From Pelagirhabdus alkalitolerans (GTDB taxonomy: Bacteria; Bacillota; Bacilli; Bacillales; Amphibacillaceae): a DNA stretch of 64,000 nucleotides. Shown here piece after piece: positions 7,317 to 16,385 of the stretch; the stretch's first letter is position 1; every line of letters starts with the position of its first letter. The notes under the pieces were generated by a model. The model saw only the letters and a program-made list of their open reading frames with translations, did not search any database and was not told where the DNA came from. Position numbers and translations under genes: made by a program. Location of the stretch: contig NZ_FMYI01000002.1 in the NCBI RefSeq assembly GCF_900096905.1, forward strand, positions 248,001-312,000, read 5' to 3'.

Positions 7317-7523
7317 ATAAAATTTTTTCAATGTGAGCGTTACTTGTAAACAGCAATAAAATCAAACGAAACTTCCATTTTATTTTGTGGGAGTTTCTTT
7401 TTTTTCTACAAATATCCAAATTGCACTTTAACAGAGCTATTTCATAACAGATAGAGCGGTTCTTTTGAGTTCTGTGAGTAGCACGTGATACCATATATTC
7501 ACATAAGAAATGGAGTGATATAT

Positions 7524-8528
7524 GTGACGAAATTAAATATACCGGTGTCTGTCTTAAATTTAGCGCCAGTTCGACAAGGACAAACCAATCAAGATGCTAT
7601 TCAATCAATGGTCGATTTAGCTAAAGCCACAGAACAATTAGGCTACAAACGTTATTGGATCGCTGAGCATCATAATGCACCAACGTTAATGAGTTCTGCA
7701 ACATCTGTTTTGATCAAGCATGTATTAGATAAAACAGATTCAATTCGTGTAGGTGCTGGAGGTATTATGTTACCGAATCATGTGCCTTTAGTTGTTGCTG
7801 AGCAATTTGGCACAATGGAAACCATCCACCCTGATCGCGTTGATCTTGGCTTAGGGAGAGCGCCAGGTACAGATATGATGACAGCACGTGCGTTAAGACG
7901 GGCGTATCATCAAGACCCGACGTATCAATTTTCAGATGATGTCAATGAGTTATTAATGTATTTTGATGACCCTTCAAACCAAGGGCAAGTGATGGCGCAC
8001 CCTGGTGCTGGTACATATGTTCCGGCCTATATTTTAGGATCATCAACTGATTCAGCAAAACTCGCTGCTAAATTAGGTTTACCTTATGCTTTTGCGGCAC
8101 ATTTTGCGCCTGATCATTTGAAAGAAGCCATACGCATTTATCGTGAACAGTTTAGACCGTCAAATTATTTAAGCGAACCTTATATGATCGTTTGTGTTAA
8201 TGTGATTGCATCAGATACTGATGAAGATGCGAGAAGAGAGTTAACGACAACACAACAATTCTTTTTAAACATTATACGTAATACTAAAAAGCCATTAAGT
8301 CCTCCAGTTGATAATATGGACGATATATGGACACCGTTTGAAAAACATACGGCATCATCTATGACAAGCTATACATTCATTGGCTCACCTGAGACGATTA
8401 AACAACAATGGATTGATTTTCAAAATGAACTTAATGTAGATGAAGTCATGGCCGTTTCTTATATTTATGATCAAGCTAAACAAGAAAAATCGTATCAGCT
8501 ATTTAAAGACGTTATTGAATCTTGTTAA
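7524..8528 (+). CDS. LLM-class flavin-dependent oxidoreductase (luciferase-like)
   Basis: The 334-residue protein belongs to the bacterial luciferase-like monooxygenases. It starts with the family pattern IPVSVLNLAPVRQG, followed by LAKATEQLGYKRYWIAEHHN, the conserved GAGGIMLPNH loop and GLGRAPGTD. It is close to the MsnO8/YceB-type group found in most Bacillus, with FMN and NAD(P)H as expected cofactors and an unknown substrate. The GTG at 7524 is preferred because GGAG sits eight bases ahead. Single gene closed by a strong terminator. Confidence 0.88.
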   Translation: MTKLNIPVSVLNLAPVRQGQTNQDAIQSMVDLAKATEQLGYKRYWIAEHHNAPTLMSSATSVLIKHVLDKTDSIRVGAGGIMLPNHVPLVVAEQFGTMETIHPDRVDLGLGRAPGTDMMTARALRRAYHQDPTYQFSDDVNELLMYFDDPSNQGQVMAHPGAGTYVPAYILGSSTDSAKLAAKLGLPYAFAAHFAPDHLKEAIRIYREQFRPSNYLSEPYMIVCVNVIASDTDEDARRELTTTQQFFLNIIRNTKKPLSPPVDNMDDIWTPFEKHTASSMTSYTFIGSPETIKQQWIDFQNELNVDEVMAVSYIYDQAKQEKSYQLFKDVIESC

Positions 8529-8530
8529 TC

Positions 8531-8566
8531 ATAGCCCTCTTGCATTCTTGTAAGAGGGCTATTTTT
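8531..8566 (+). terminator. Intrinsic terminator
   Basis: ATAGCCCTCTT and AAGAGGGCTAT pair perfectly, followed by TTTTT. Confidence 0.9.
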
Positions 8567-8633
8567 GAAGGATCCGATCTCTTTATGTCGAATAAATAAA
8601 GTGAAAGGAAAACAAGATTTGAGGAGGCAGCTT

Positions 8634-9314
8634 ATGAATGTTTTTATTACGGGAGCAAATCGTGGGTTAGGAAGAGCGCTTGTTCAATATGCATTAAACA
8701 ATCATCACCATGTTTTTGCAACTTACAGGAACGACCCAGGTGATTTAAAGAATGATACAGATGAACGTTTATCGCTATTTCAAGTTGATGTAACAAATGA
8801 TCACGACCTAGAAAATGTTGTAGACGAATTAAAAAGAAGTGACACTGAGATCGATGTATTAATTAACAATGCAGGTCTTCTCATTGGACGAGAAGCATCT
8901 ATTGATTTCGTCTCAAAAGAAGATTTGATGAAATCCTTTGAAGTCAATGCTGTTGGACCTGCCTTATGTGTGAAACACCTCCTGCCTTTATTGAAATCAG
9001 GTGAGATGAAAAAAATCATTAACATCAGTTCTGACTCGGCTCGATTGATGAACCCCTATGCAGGTGATTATCCATATGGAATGGCTAAAGTTGCACTTAA
9101 TATGTTAACGAAAAAACTGAACGCAGAGTTAAATAAAGATCAACTCCAATGTATTTCGGTACATCCTGGTTGGATGCATACCGATATGGGTGGTGAACAC
9201 GCTCCTGAGGATCCAAATACGATTGCTCAATCGATTTTCGAAAAAATCATTTTAAGAAATGAGCGATTACCAAGTGATGTAGTCGACTTTAATGGGGAAG
9301 CGATGAATTTATAA
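8634..9314 (+). CDS. Short-chain dehydrogenase/reductase
   Basis: A classical SDR of 226 residues: cofactor motif TGANRGLG near the N-terminus, NNAG at the end of strand 4, and the catalytic Ser/Tyr-x-x-x-Lys set in NISSDSARL and YPYGMAK. It resembles the C-factor/sniffer-like carbonyl reductases. The substrate cannot be told. The start at 8634 follows GAGGAGG; an in-frame upstream extension lacks a ribosome binding site and overlaps the preceding terminator. Confidence 0.85.
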   Translation: MNVFITGANRGLGRALVQYALNNHHHVFATYRNDPGDLKNDTDERLSLFQVDVTNDHDLENVVDELKRSDTEIDVLINNAGLLIGREASIDFVSKEDLMKSFEVNAVGPALCVKHLLPLLKSGEMKKIINISSDSARLMNPYAGDYPYGMAKVALNMLTKKLNAELNKDQLQCISVHPGWMHTDMGGEHAPEDPNTIAQSIFEKIILRNERLPSDVVDFNGEAMNL

Positions 9315-9324
9315 GGTGTTATAT

Positions 9325-9353
9325 TTGCATAAATCTCGAAATCAAGATAATAT
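9325..9353 (+). promoter_or_regulatory. Promoter of the FMN reductase gene
   Basis: TTGCAT (9325-9330) and TAATAT (9348-9353) with a 17-base spacer, 38 bases ahead of the start codon. Confidence 0.5.
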
Positions 9354-9391
9354 AGTAAATGTAAGATGAAAAGTAAAAGGGAGGACTTGGA

Positions 9392-9949
9392 ATGTTAAAT
9401 ATTGGCGTAATTTTAGGAAGTGTACGAGAAGGACGTAATGGGGAAGCTGTTGCAAAATGGATGGTAGACTTTGCACAGAAACGAAATGATGCAAATTATG
9501 AGTTAGTTGATTTAGCTGATTATCCATTGCCGCTACTTGGTGCACCTATAGAAAAAGATCAAGAAGAAAAAGTAGGCGAAACAATCCAAGCATGGAAAGA
9601 TAAGATTGCATCATTTGATGGCTTTATTATCGTCGCACCTGAATATAACCATGCAGTTGGTGGCGCTTTGAAAAATGCACTTGATTACTTAAATCCTGAA
9701 CTAAATGATAAAGCAGCTGGTTTTGTCGGTTACGGAAGTTTAGGTGGTGTACGTGCGCATGAGAACCTAAGACTTATTTTAGGTGAACTACAAGTGGCGG
9801 ATGTTCGAACTGCAGTTACATTCTCACTAATGACAGACTTTGAGAACTTCTCTGTATTTAAGCCTGCGGATTACCATGAAAATAATGCTAACGATATGTT
9901 AGACCAATTATTAAAATGGAGCGGTGCACTAAAAGCAATAAGAGCATAA
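9392..9949 (+). CDS. NADPH-dependent FMN reductase family protein
   Basis: A 185-residue flavodoxin-fold oxidoreductase. The phosphate-binding loop GSVREGRNG near the N-terminus and the PEYNHAVGGALKNALDYL segment are diagnostic of the NADPH-dependent FMN reductase/azoreductase family. Such proteins reduce FMN, quinones or azo dyes; the physiological substrate is uncertain. It has a good ribosome binding site (GGGAGG), its own promoter and a terminator. Confidence 0.88.
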   Translation: MLNIGVILGSVREGRNGEAVAKWMVDFAQKRNDANYELVDLADYPLPLLGAPIEKDQEEKVGETIQAWKDKIASFDGFIIVAPEYNHAVGGALKNALDYLNPELNDKAAGFVGYGSLGGVRAHENLRLILGELQVADVRTAVTFSLMTDFENFSVFKPADYHENNANDMLDQLLKWSGALKAIRA

Positions 9950-9964
9950 ATTCAATAAATAGAC

Positions 9965-10007
9965 AATGAACAGATCCTACATGCTTAGCGGGTCTGTTCA
10001 TTTTTGT
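9965..10007 (+). terminator. Intrinsic terminator
   Basis: AATGAACAGATCC and GGGTCTGTTCATT form a long stem (one G-T pair), followed by TTTG. Confidence 0.85.
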
Positions 10008-10100
10008 TATGATCAAGGGTTACTAAACTAGACAAGTTTTGATATGGTTAAAATACCATTTCTACCATATAAAGGATATATAATTAAAGGAGTGTTGTTA

Positions 10101-10511
10101 GTGAATCATTATGCTAGCTTTTCTAAAAGATTTTTAGCGAGATTTTTAGATTTTAACATTTTAGCCATTTCATTAGGTTTATTGTATTTTGTTTTTACCG
10201 GTAATACACTATTCGAATGGCGTTCGACTATGACTTTGGATGCAATCTATGTTGTTTATTCAGTGGTTATACCTGTACTTTGGTCTGGTTATGTCATCGG
10301 AAAGCGTATGTACCGTGTTAAGTTAAAGACAAAACATAATGAAGATGTTAAATTAACTCATACGTTCTTAAGAGAAGTGATCGGCCTACAACTCATTGGT
10401 GCTGTGACCCTTGGGATCTCTTGGATTGTCAGTATGTTCATGATTATATTTAGACAAGATAAAAGAGCGATCCATGACTTAATTGGCGGAACTTATGTCA
10501 CTGAAAGTTAA
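10101..10511 (+). CDS. RDD family membrane protein
   Basis: 136 residues with three hydrophobic segments. The N-terminal RFLARFLDF carries the Arg and Asp residues that name the RDD family, and the C-terminal block REVIGLQLIGAV...RQDKRAIHDLIGGTYV is also typical. Function of RDD proteins is mostly unknown, although some are linked to sodium/proton exchange in halophiles. The GTG at 10101 follows AAAGGAG. A longer upstream frame has no ribosome binding site. Confidence 0.8.
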   Translation: MNHYASFSKRFLARFLDFNILAISLGLLYFVFTGNTLFEWRSTMTLDAIYVVYSVVIPVLWSGYVIGKRMYRVKLKTKHNEDVKLTHTFLREVIGLQLIGAVTLGISWIVSMFMIIFRQDKRAIHDLIGGTYVTES

Positions 10512-10534
10512 TCTTCATTCGTATAGTTACATAT

Positions 10535-10573
10535 AAAAATCAGAATGCCTCAAATATGGACATTCTGATTTTT
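10535..10573. terminator. Bidirectional terminator between convergent genes
   Basis: AAAAATCAGAATG (10535-10547) and CATTCTGATTTTT (10561-10573) are perfect complements, giving a T tract on both strands. Confidence 0.88.
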
Positions 10574-10577
10574 AAAT

Positions 10578-11723
10578 TTATGCGGATGCGCAGCATTTTT
10601 TAAATTTTTTACCACTTCCACAAGGGCAAGGGTCATTTCGTTTAACCTTTATTTGTTTGGTGTTATTTGGGATTTGTTCATCTAAACGTTTATGACCTTT
10701 TAAACTCCAAATATGCATGCTATTTTGGGCATCTATCAGTAATTGATAGAGTTTTTGCGCATCCTTTTCCGAACTGTAAGCGATGTAGTGACTCAAGTAT
10801 TGAAAGGCGGTATCAGGTGTTGTAAAACTATTTAAACAAATGATAACGCCATCCATGACCATATTTAATGTTGAATCATTTAACTGATGATGCCGTGTCA
10901 TATGCTTAACAAGTGCCATGAGCTCATCTGTCATTGGCATAAAGTCTTCTGTTCCCGCTTCAATTAGATCGGCATCACTAAAATGATGATAAGTGTCATA
11001 CGCAGATTGATGTTGAACGTTAAGTAATTGGTCAGCATCAACAACGCGAGAGTCGATTATGAGTGTATGATGCTTATTCATTAAGTCATAGTAATCCATT
11101 GCATGATCTAAGATTTGTTTTACTAGAGTTGTATTCCCTTTAGCAATCGGACCGATTAACTGAATTAATGTCGACTCTTCAATGCAACCGTAATAAAAGG
11201 TTAAGCCATGAGCGGTGCGAATAATCGCATCATTTCGATCTGCTATTTCTTGCATTTCTTTTGTTACAGTGTTTGATAAGTGGTCGAGTACGCATTTTGG
11301 CATGACGAGATATGCTTCGTCATCCTGCATTCTCATATAGGCAATGCCAAACGTCTGTAGTGCTTTTATTTTTTCTACTTTTAAATCCGTCTCTTTTAAA
11401 TAGCCATTTGATTGAATAAATGATTGCAAGATCGTTAAGCGTTCATTGTCGATTGTGTTAAGAAAATGTTCAACGATGTCTTTTGAATGGTCCAGAATCG
11501 TTTGTATTAATGCATCTTTGTTTAATTGAGATGCATGTTTGATATTAACTCGGCGTCTTATTGAATCAAGTTCAGTTTTCGTTAGTTGATTAAGTAACGC
11601 ATAATCCGAGGTCTCTTCTCGTATTGGTTTACATAATTTATTTAATGATTCGTTTCTCATCGTTTGTAATGATTGTTGTTTATCGATTAATTGATCGACA
11701 AAGGCTTTCTTTTGCGTATGCAT
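10578..11723 (-). CDS. SEC-C motif protein
   Basis: A 381-residue cytosolic protein whose last residues, NDPCPCGSGKKFKKCC, form a SEC-C zinc-binding motif like that at the end of SecA. The body is helical, with a SAP/Rho-N-like stretch near residues 35-75 (LTKTELDSIRRRVNI). Proteins of this architecture are common in Bacillaceae and uncharacterised; SEC-C tails can mediate binding to SecB, ribosomes or nucleic acids. The ATG start follows GAGAGGGA. Single gene. No function can be assigned. Confidence 0.7.
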   Translation of the reverse strand: MHTQKKAFVDQLIDKQQSLQTMRNESLNKLCKPIREETSDYALLNQLTKTELDSIRRRVNIKHASQLNKDALIQTILDHSKDIVEHFLNTIDNERLTILQSFIQSNGYLKETDLKVEKIKALQTFGIAYMRMQDDEAYLVMPKCVLDHLSNTVTKEMQEIADRNDAIIRTAHGLTFYYGCIEESTLIQLIGPIAKGNTTLVKQILDHAMDYYDLMNKHHTLIIDSRVVDADQLLNVQHQSAYDTYHHFSDADLIEAGTEDFMPMTDELMALVKHMTRHHQLNDSTLNMVMDGVIICLNSFTTPDTAFQYLSHYIAYSSEKDAQKLYQLLIDAQNSMHIWSLKGHKRLDEQIPNNTKQIKVKRNDPCPCGSGKKFKKCCASA

Positions 11724-11895
11724 GTAATCCCTCTCTTTACTTGAATGAATCGATATGTATAACTCATTGACTATACAAAAAAGAGATAAAACTTGTCAAG
11801 GTTGCGAGAAGTAGACACACGCTATATGAAATCACGATTTATAGTGTAATATTTTCTGAAATAGGGAAGAGTGAGACATGAGGAGGGATCGGCTT

Positions 11896-12825
11896 ATGAG
11901 TTGTCAATCTCACGAAGAATTAGAACAATTTGTTGAACAAGCACGACCTAAGGCGAATCAAGGGCGTATAGCAGATTACATTCCAGCGTTAGGAAAAGCG
12001 AATCCAACTGATCTATCGATTGCTATTGAATATCCAAATGGACGGTGTATATCAGCAGGTGATGTAGAAAGACGTTTTACATTACAAAGTATATCGAAGG
12101 TGATCACACTTGCTTTAGCTTTAATGGATAATGGACGTGAAGTAGTATTTGATCATGTTGGAATGGAACCAACAGGTGATCCGTTTAATTCCATTGCTAA
12201 GTTAGAAACAAATAAGCCGGCCAAGCCTTTAAATCCAATGATTAATGCCGGTGCGCTTGTCGTGACGCATTTAATCAAAGGGGATTCAGTTGATGAAAGG
12301 TTAAATCGCATATTATCTTTTATCCGCGAACTCGCAAATGATGAATCGATTGATTATAGTAAAGAAATTGCACAGTCCGAGTATGACACAGCTGATTTAA
12401 ATCGATCGTTAAGCTATTTTTTAAAAGAGCATCACCATATAACTGAAGATGTCGATCAATTAATTGATTTGTATACAAAACAATGTGCTATTGAGATGAA
12501 CTGTTTGAATTTAGCTCGGATTGGTATGATCTTTGCAGAAGATGGTAAGGATCCACATACTCAAACGCAAATCATGCCTGAGTCGATTGCACGGTTGTGC
12601 AAAACATTTATGGTCACGTGTGGCATGTATAACGCCTCAGGGGAGTTTGCCATAAAGATCGGTATACCAGCTAAAAGTGGTGTTTCAGGTGGGATTATGG
12701 GATCCGTTCCGCATCGATTTGGCATTGGGATATTTGGCCCTGCACTTGATGATGTTGGAAATAGTATTGCAGGACTTGAATTATTAGAATTGCTATCCAG
12801 TAATTATAAGTTGAGTATGTTTTAG
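11896..12825 (+). CDS. glsA: Glutaminase
   Basis: Hydrolyses glutamine to glutamate and ammonia in the cytosol. The 309-residue length matches the bacterial glutaminase family. Visible motifs are the beta-lactamase-like nucleophile SISK (Ser65 to Lys68), NPMINAGAL, the conserved YDTADLNRSL region and the glycine-rich SGVSGGIMG near the C-terminus. An ATG 18 bases upstream precedes the GAGGAGGGA ribosome binding site, so the ATG at 11896 is the start. It is closed by a terminator shared with the convergent methyltransferase. Confidence 0.92.
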   Translation: MSCQSHEELEQFVEQARPKANQGRIADYIPALGKANPTDLSIAIEYPNGRCISAGDVERRFTLQSISKVITLALALMDNGREVVFDHVGMEPTGDPFNSIAKLETNKPAKPLNPMINAGALVVTHLIKGDSVDERLNRILSFIRELANDESIDYSKEIAQSEYDTADLNRSLSYFLKEHHHITEDVDQLIDLYTKQCAIEMNCLNLARIGMIFAEDGKDPHTQTQIMPESIARLCKTFMVTCGMYNASGEFAIKIGIPAKSGVSGGIMGSVPHRFGIGIFGPALDDVGNSIAGLELLELLSSNYKLSMF

Positions 12826-12836
12826 CTGCTACAAAG

Positions 12837-12877
12837 AACGCTTGAGAGATCCATATCTCGGGCGTTCATTTTATTTT
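12837..12877. terminator. Terminator between glsA and the methyltransferase
   Basis: GAACGC..GAGA pairs with TCTC..GCGTTC with a small internal mismatch, followed on the plus strand by ATTTTATTTTT. It overlaps the last codons of the convergent gene. Confidence 0.75.
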
Positions 12878-13458
12878 TGGTTAATAACTTCAAGCACACG
12901 GAATATCTGTTGGTAATGTGTATGCTTTTTTACAACATAAAAGTTAGCTTCTTCAATTAAAATATCTGTCTCTCGGTTCAAATGGCAGCCATCGGCCATA
13001 TGTTTCCACACTGGGGTCAAGACATCTTGCACCTTACTAATGATAGGATTTTCAACTTTAACATGTTCAAATATTAAGCACTTGCCATTAGGTTTGACGA
13101 CACGTTTTAATTCCTGAATGGCTAGTTCGGGGTCACTAACACTACATAAGACAAGTGTAGATACAGCGGAATCAAATGTATTGTCTTCAAAAGGCAAGGA
13201 TTCAGCTTGTGCATCGTGTAATTTAATTTTAGTTGTTGCTTTCTTTTTCGCTTTTTTTCGCATTGAGAAATCCGGTTCGATTGCGTCAACTTTGGTGACT
13301 TCAGATGAGTAAAATGAAAAGTTAATACCTGTTCCTGCTCCGATCTCTAATACGTGGCCGTGAGCTTGTTTAAGAAGTGAAGCTCTGATTTTTTTAAATT
13401 TATGCTGTTCAAGTGGATACATGATTGCATCATAAAATGTCGCCATAATCTTTCCCAT
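12871..13458 (-). CDS. Class I SAM-dependent methyltransferase (UbiE-like)
   Basis: 195 residues with motif I VLEIGAGTGINF at about 37-48, an acidic residue after the second strand (AIEPD), DAQAESLPF and LVLCSV for the later motifs, and the UbiE-like segment LKRVVKPNGKCLIFEHV. It resembles small phospholipid or methyltransferase-like proteins of the YdaC/PmtA type, but the substrate is not evident. Start ATG with AGGGGG upstream. Single gene. Confidence 0.8.
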   Translation of the reverse strand: MGKIMATFYDAIMYPLEQHKFKKIRASLLKQAHGHVLEIGAGTGINFSFYSSEVTKVDAIEPDFSMRKKAKKKATTKIKLHDAQAESLPFEDNTFDSAVSTLVLCSVSDPELAIQELKRVVKPNGKCLIFEHVKVENPIISKVQDVLTPVWKHMADGCHLNRETDILIEEANFYVVKKHTHYQQIFRVLEVINQK

Positions 13459-13608
13459 ACTAATCCCCCTAAGTCAAGTTTTCCTACATTTTAATTGTTT
13501 TAATAAAAATCCTCAACTAAGAAGATATTACCTTATAAATTGTATATAAATATGCTAGACTAAAAAGAATAGTATTATAGATTTTGAAATGAAAAAGGAG
13601 GCTTTTTG

Positions 13609-16296
13609 ATGTCTGATTTAATAAAAGAAATATACGGTGATTTGGACAAAACACCGTTTCAAGTCTTGCTTCAATTAGATCGCTATACGGTAAAGGAAAT
13701 GGACATTCAAACACTTAAAGTAGGGGATGTCGTGGTAGCTGTCTATGATGACTCTATGCCAGAATCACCACAGAAAGATTTTGGTCGAGTAACAGAGATT
13801 GAAGGAGATTACATTACCTTTTACGGTGAAGTGACACAAAAAGAACATACGACAACATCTAAACATGTGTCGATTCCCTTAGATTATAAATGGGATGATT
13901 CTGTTGACCGTTATGTGCAAGGTGCCATGTCAATTGAGCGTACATACTCACATGATGATGTCGATCGCTATCAGGATCGCCTTTTCCAATCACTTAAAGA
14001 AGAGAAAATTGTACCTGGTGGACGTGTTCAGGCCTCAATGGGTATATATGAGAAATTCGGAAAGCAATATGACTTGACCGCTTATAACTGTTATGTTTTG
14101 CCAAATCCAAAAGATTCACGTAAAGGCATTATTAATGGTTCACTATCCGAAATGACAGAAATTATGTCTAGAGGTGGTGGTGTTGGACTTGCGTTATCAA
14201 CTTTAAGACCTAAAAACGCACGTGTATATGGTGTGAATGGTGTATCTTCTGGTTCCATTAGTTGGGGTGGCTTGCTCAGTTATGCTACAGGTTTAATTGA
14301 ACAAGGAGGGAGTCGAAAAGGAGCTTTAATGCTTCAACTTCACATATCTCACCCTGACGTATTCGATTTTATTACGGTCAAAAAAGAAAGTGGTAAGATC
14401 ACAAATGCGAACCTTTCTGTTCAAGTGACTAAAGAGTTCATGGAAGCGGTAGAACAAGACCGAGATTGGCATTTGATTTTCCCAGACACACGTCACCATG
14501 AATATGACAAAAATTGGGCTGAAAAGTACTTAGACATTCATGATTGGTTGGAAGCTGGCTTGCCAGTGGAGATTCATAAAACGGTTAAAGCACGTGAATT
14601 ATATGATTTGATTATTGAATCTGCGCACTCATCAGCAGAACCAGGTGTGATGGTTTACGATAATATGAACGATGGCTATATGACACCAACACAACAATTA
14701 GTCCCATCAAATGGTGGTCGTGTTTATGTCCTTGATGAAGCGGCTCGAGCGAAAACTGAAGACGTAACACCGTGGAATAATACGTATTATTACCAAAAAA
14801 ATGTTTCAAGTAATCCTTGTGGTGAACAACCGCTTTGTGGAAATGGGATCTGTAATTTAATTCATTTAAATTTAGCGGAATTTTATAATACCGATACTGA
14901 AGATGTCGATTGGGATGATTTAGCCCAGAGTATTGCGGACGCCATTCGATACGCAGATGATGTTATTGACTATACCGTTTATTTCAGAGAAGAGAATGAG
15001 AAAGTTCAAAAAGAACAACGTCGAATCGGTATGGGAACACTCGGTTTACATGATTTATTAATTGATCTTAAATTACGTTATGGTTCAAGCGAATCAATTG
15101 ATTTTATTGATAAATTGTACGGATTTATTAAAAATCATGCGTATAAAGCAAGTGCAGAACTAGCTAAAGTAAGAGGGAAGTTCCCAACTTATGATGAGCG
15201 TATTTTAAATGCGCGCGTGCCGAAAAGCCTTGATGCAGATGTGATTGAATTAATTAAGCAACACGGACTTAGAAATTCACACTTACTTACACAAGCGCCA
15301 ACAGGTACCACAGGGACCAAAACAGGTAGTCAAGGTTATTCAAGAAGTACAGGTGTAGAACCGTTCTTCTCTATCGCATGGGAACGTGAATCGCGATTAG
15401 GTAAAACGATTGATTATCTTGGTAAAGCGAAAGATTATTTAGAACGTACAAATGAAAGTGAATTACCAGATTACTTTGTATCGGCAATGTCAGTGGATGA
15501 AGACGGTCTGCCGAAGATCACACCTAAAGATCATGTTGATGTTCAAGCGGCGATTCAAAAACATAATGATTCAGCCATTAGTAAAACATGTAATGTGCCG
15601 AGCCATTTCACGGTTGAACAAACAAAAGAGCTTTACAGTTATGGGATTGAAAAAGGCTTAGTCGGTATTACCATTTATCGAGATGGTAGTCGCGATACGC
15701 AAGTGTTAACGAGCGTTGATGAGAAAAAAGAAGAAGACCCTCAACCAATAGAAGAAAAAGCACAACCACAAGCCATTCAATTTTATAAACGCCCAGAGCG
15801 ATTGATTGGTGAAACCATTAAATCGAAAACGCCATTCGGTAAAATGTATGTAACCGTTAATCGTAATCCGAAAAATGAGTTAATAGAAGAAGTGTTCCTT
15901 AATTTAGGGAAAACAGGTGCTGATATAAGTGCAATTGCTGATGGACTCGCGATTGCATTAACGGGCTTATTGAGTCCTCGAATCGCTAACTTAACGCAAG
16001 AAGAAAAATTAAATTGGATCATTAAGAAATTTAGTGGGATTAAAGGACAAAGTACTATTGGATTTGGCAAAAATCAGGTTGAATCATTACCTGATGCACT
16101 AGCCAAAGTCCTATCTCAACTTGATCAAGACGCGCTTGATGTATTTGATGATCAACCGTCCAAAGCATCATCTGAACAAATCAGTTCAGGGTCTGTTGAT
16201 ATTTGTCCAAGTTGTGGTCAATCAACATTCGTCAAACAAGATGGCTGCACAACATGTCTAATTGATTTAGGCGGTTGCGGCTTTTCGAAATGTTAA
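13609..16296 (+). CDS. nrdJ: Adenosylcobalamin-dependent ribonucleotide reductase (class II)
   Basis: Makes deoxyribonucleotides using a radical generated from vitamin B12, independent of oxygen. The 895-residue protein has the cysteine in YNCYVLPNP, the loop MSRGGGVGL, the active-site block SNPCGEQPLCGNGICNL, and APTGTTGTKTGSQGYSRSTGVEP. The C-terminus is a zinc-ribbon-like CPSCGQ...CTTCLIDLGGCGFSKC that carries the redox cysteines. The ATG at 13609 follows AAAAAGGAGG. No cobalamin riboswitch is visible in the short upstream gap. Many halophilic Bacillaceae carry this enzyme beside a class I enzyme. Confidence 0.92.
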   Translation: MSDLIKEIYGDLDKTPFQVLLQLDRYTVKEMDIQTLKVGDVVVAVYDDSMPESPQKDFGRVTEIEGDYITFYGEVTQKEHTTTSKHVSIPLDYKWDDSVDRYVQGAMSIERTYSHDDVDRYQDRLFQSLKEEKIVPGGRVQASMGIYEKFGKQYDLTAYNCYVLPNPKDSRKGIINGSLSEMTEIMSRGGGVGLALSTLRPKNARVYGVNGVSSGSISWGGLLSYATGLIEQGGSRKGALMLQLHISHPDVFDFITVKKESGKITNANLSVQVTKEFMEAVEQDRDWHLIFPDTRHHEYDKNWAEKYLDIHDWLEAGLPVEIHKTVKARELYDLIIESAHSSAEPGVMVYDNMNDGYMTPTQQLVPSNGGRVYVLDEAARAKTEDVTPWNNTYYYQKNVSSNPCGEQPLCGNGICNLIHLNLAEFYNTDTEDVDWDDLAQSIADAIRYADDVIDYTVYFREENEKVQKEQRRIGMGTLGLHDLLIDLKLRYGSSESIDFIDKLYGFIKNHAYKASAELAKVRGKFPTYDERILNARVPKSLDADVIELIKQHGLRNSHLLTQAPTGTTGTKTGSQGYSRSTGVEPFFSIAWERESRLGKTIDYLGKAKDYLERTNESELPDYFVSAMSVDEDGLPKITPKDHVDVQAAIQKHNDSAISKTCNVPSHFTVEQTKELYSYGIEKGLVGITIYRDGSRDTQVLTSVDEKKEEDPQPIEEKAQPQAIQFYKRPERLIGETIKSKTPFGKMYVTVNRNPKNELIEEVFLNLGKTGADISAIADGLAIALTGLLSPRIANLTQEEKLNWIIKKFSGIKGQSTIGFGKNQVESLPDALAKVLSQLDQDALDVFDDQPSKASSEQISSGSVDICPSCGQSTFVKQDGCTTCLIDLGGCGFSKC

Positions 16297-16319
16297 TAAA
16301 CAGAACTTGACATATAATT

Positions 16320-16375
16320 AAACCCTCTAGCTTATAAAGAAGAGAAAGTCTTCTTAGGAAAGCTAGAGGGTTTTT
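16320..16375. terminator. Bidirectional terminator
   Basis: AAACCCTCTAGCTT pairs with the complementary AAAGCTAGAGGGTTTTT around a loop that itself contains a small hairpin (AAGA/TCTT). It serves the convergent nrdJ and FAD oxidoreductase genes. Confidence 0.85.
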
Positions 16376-16385
16376 CATGCAACAA

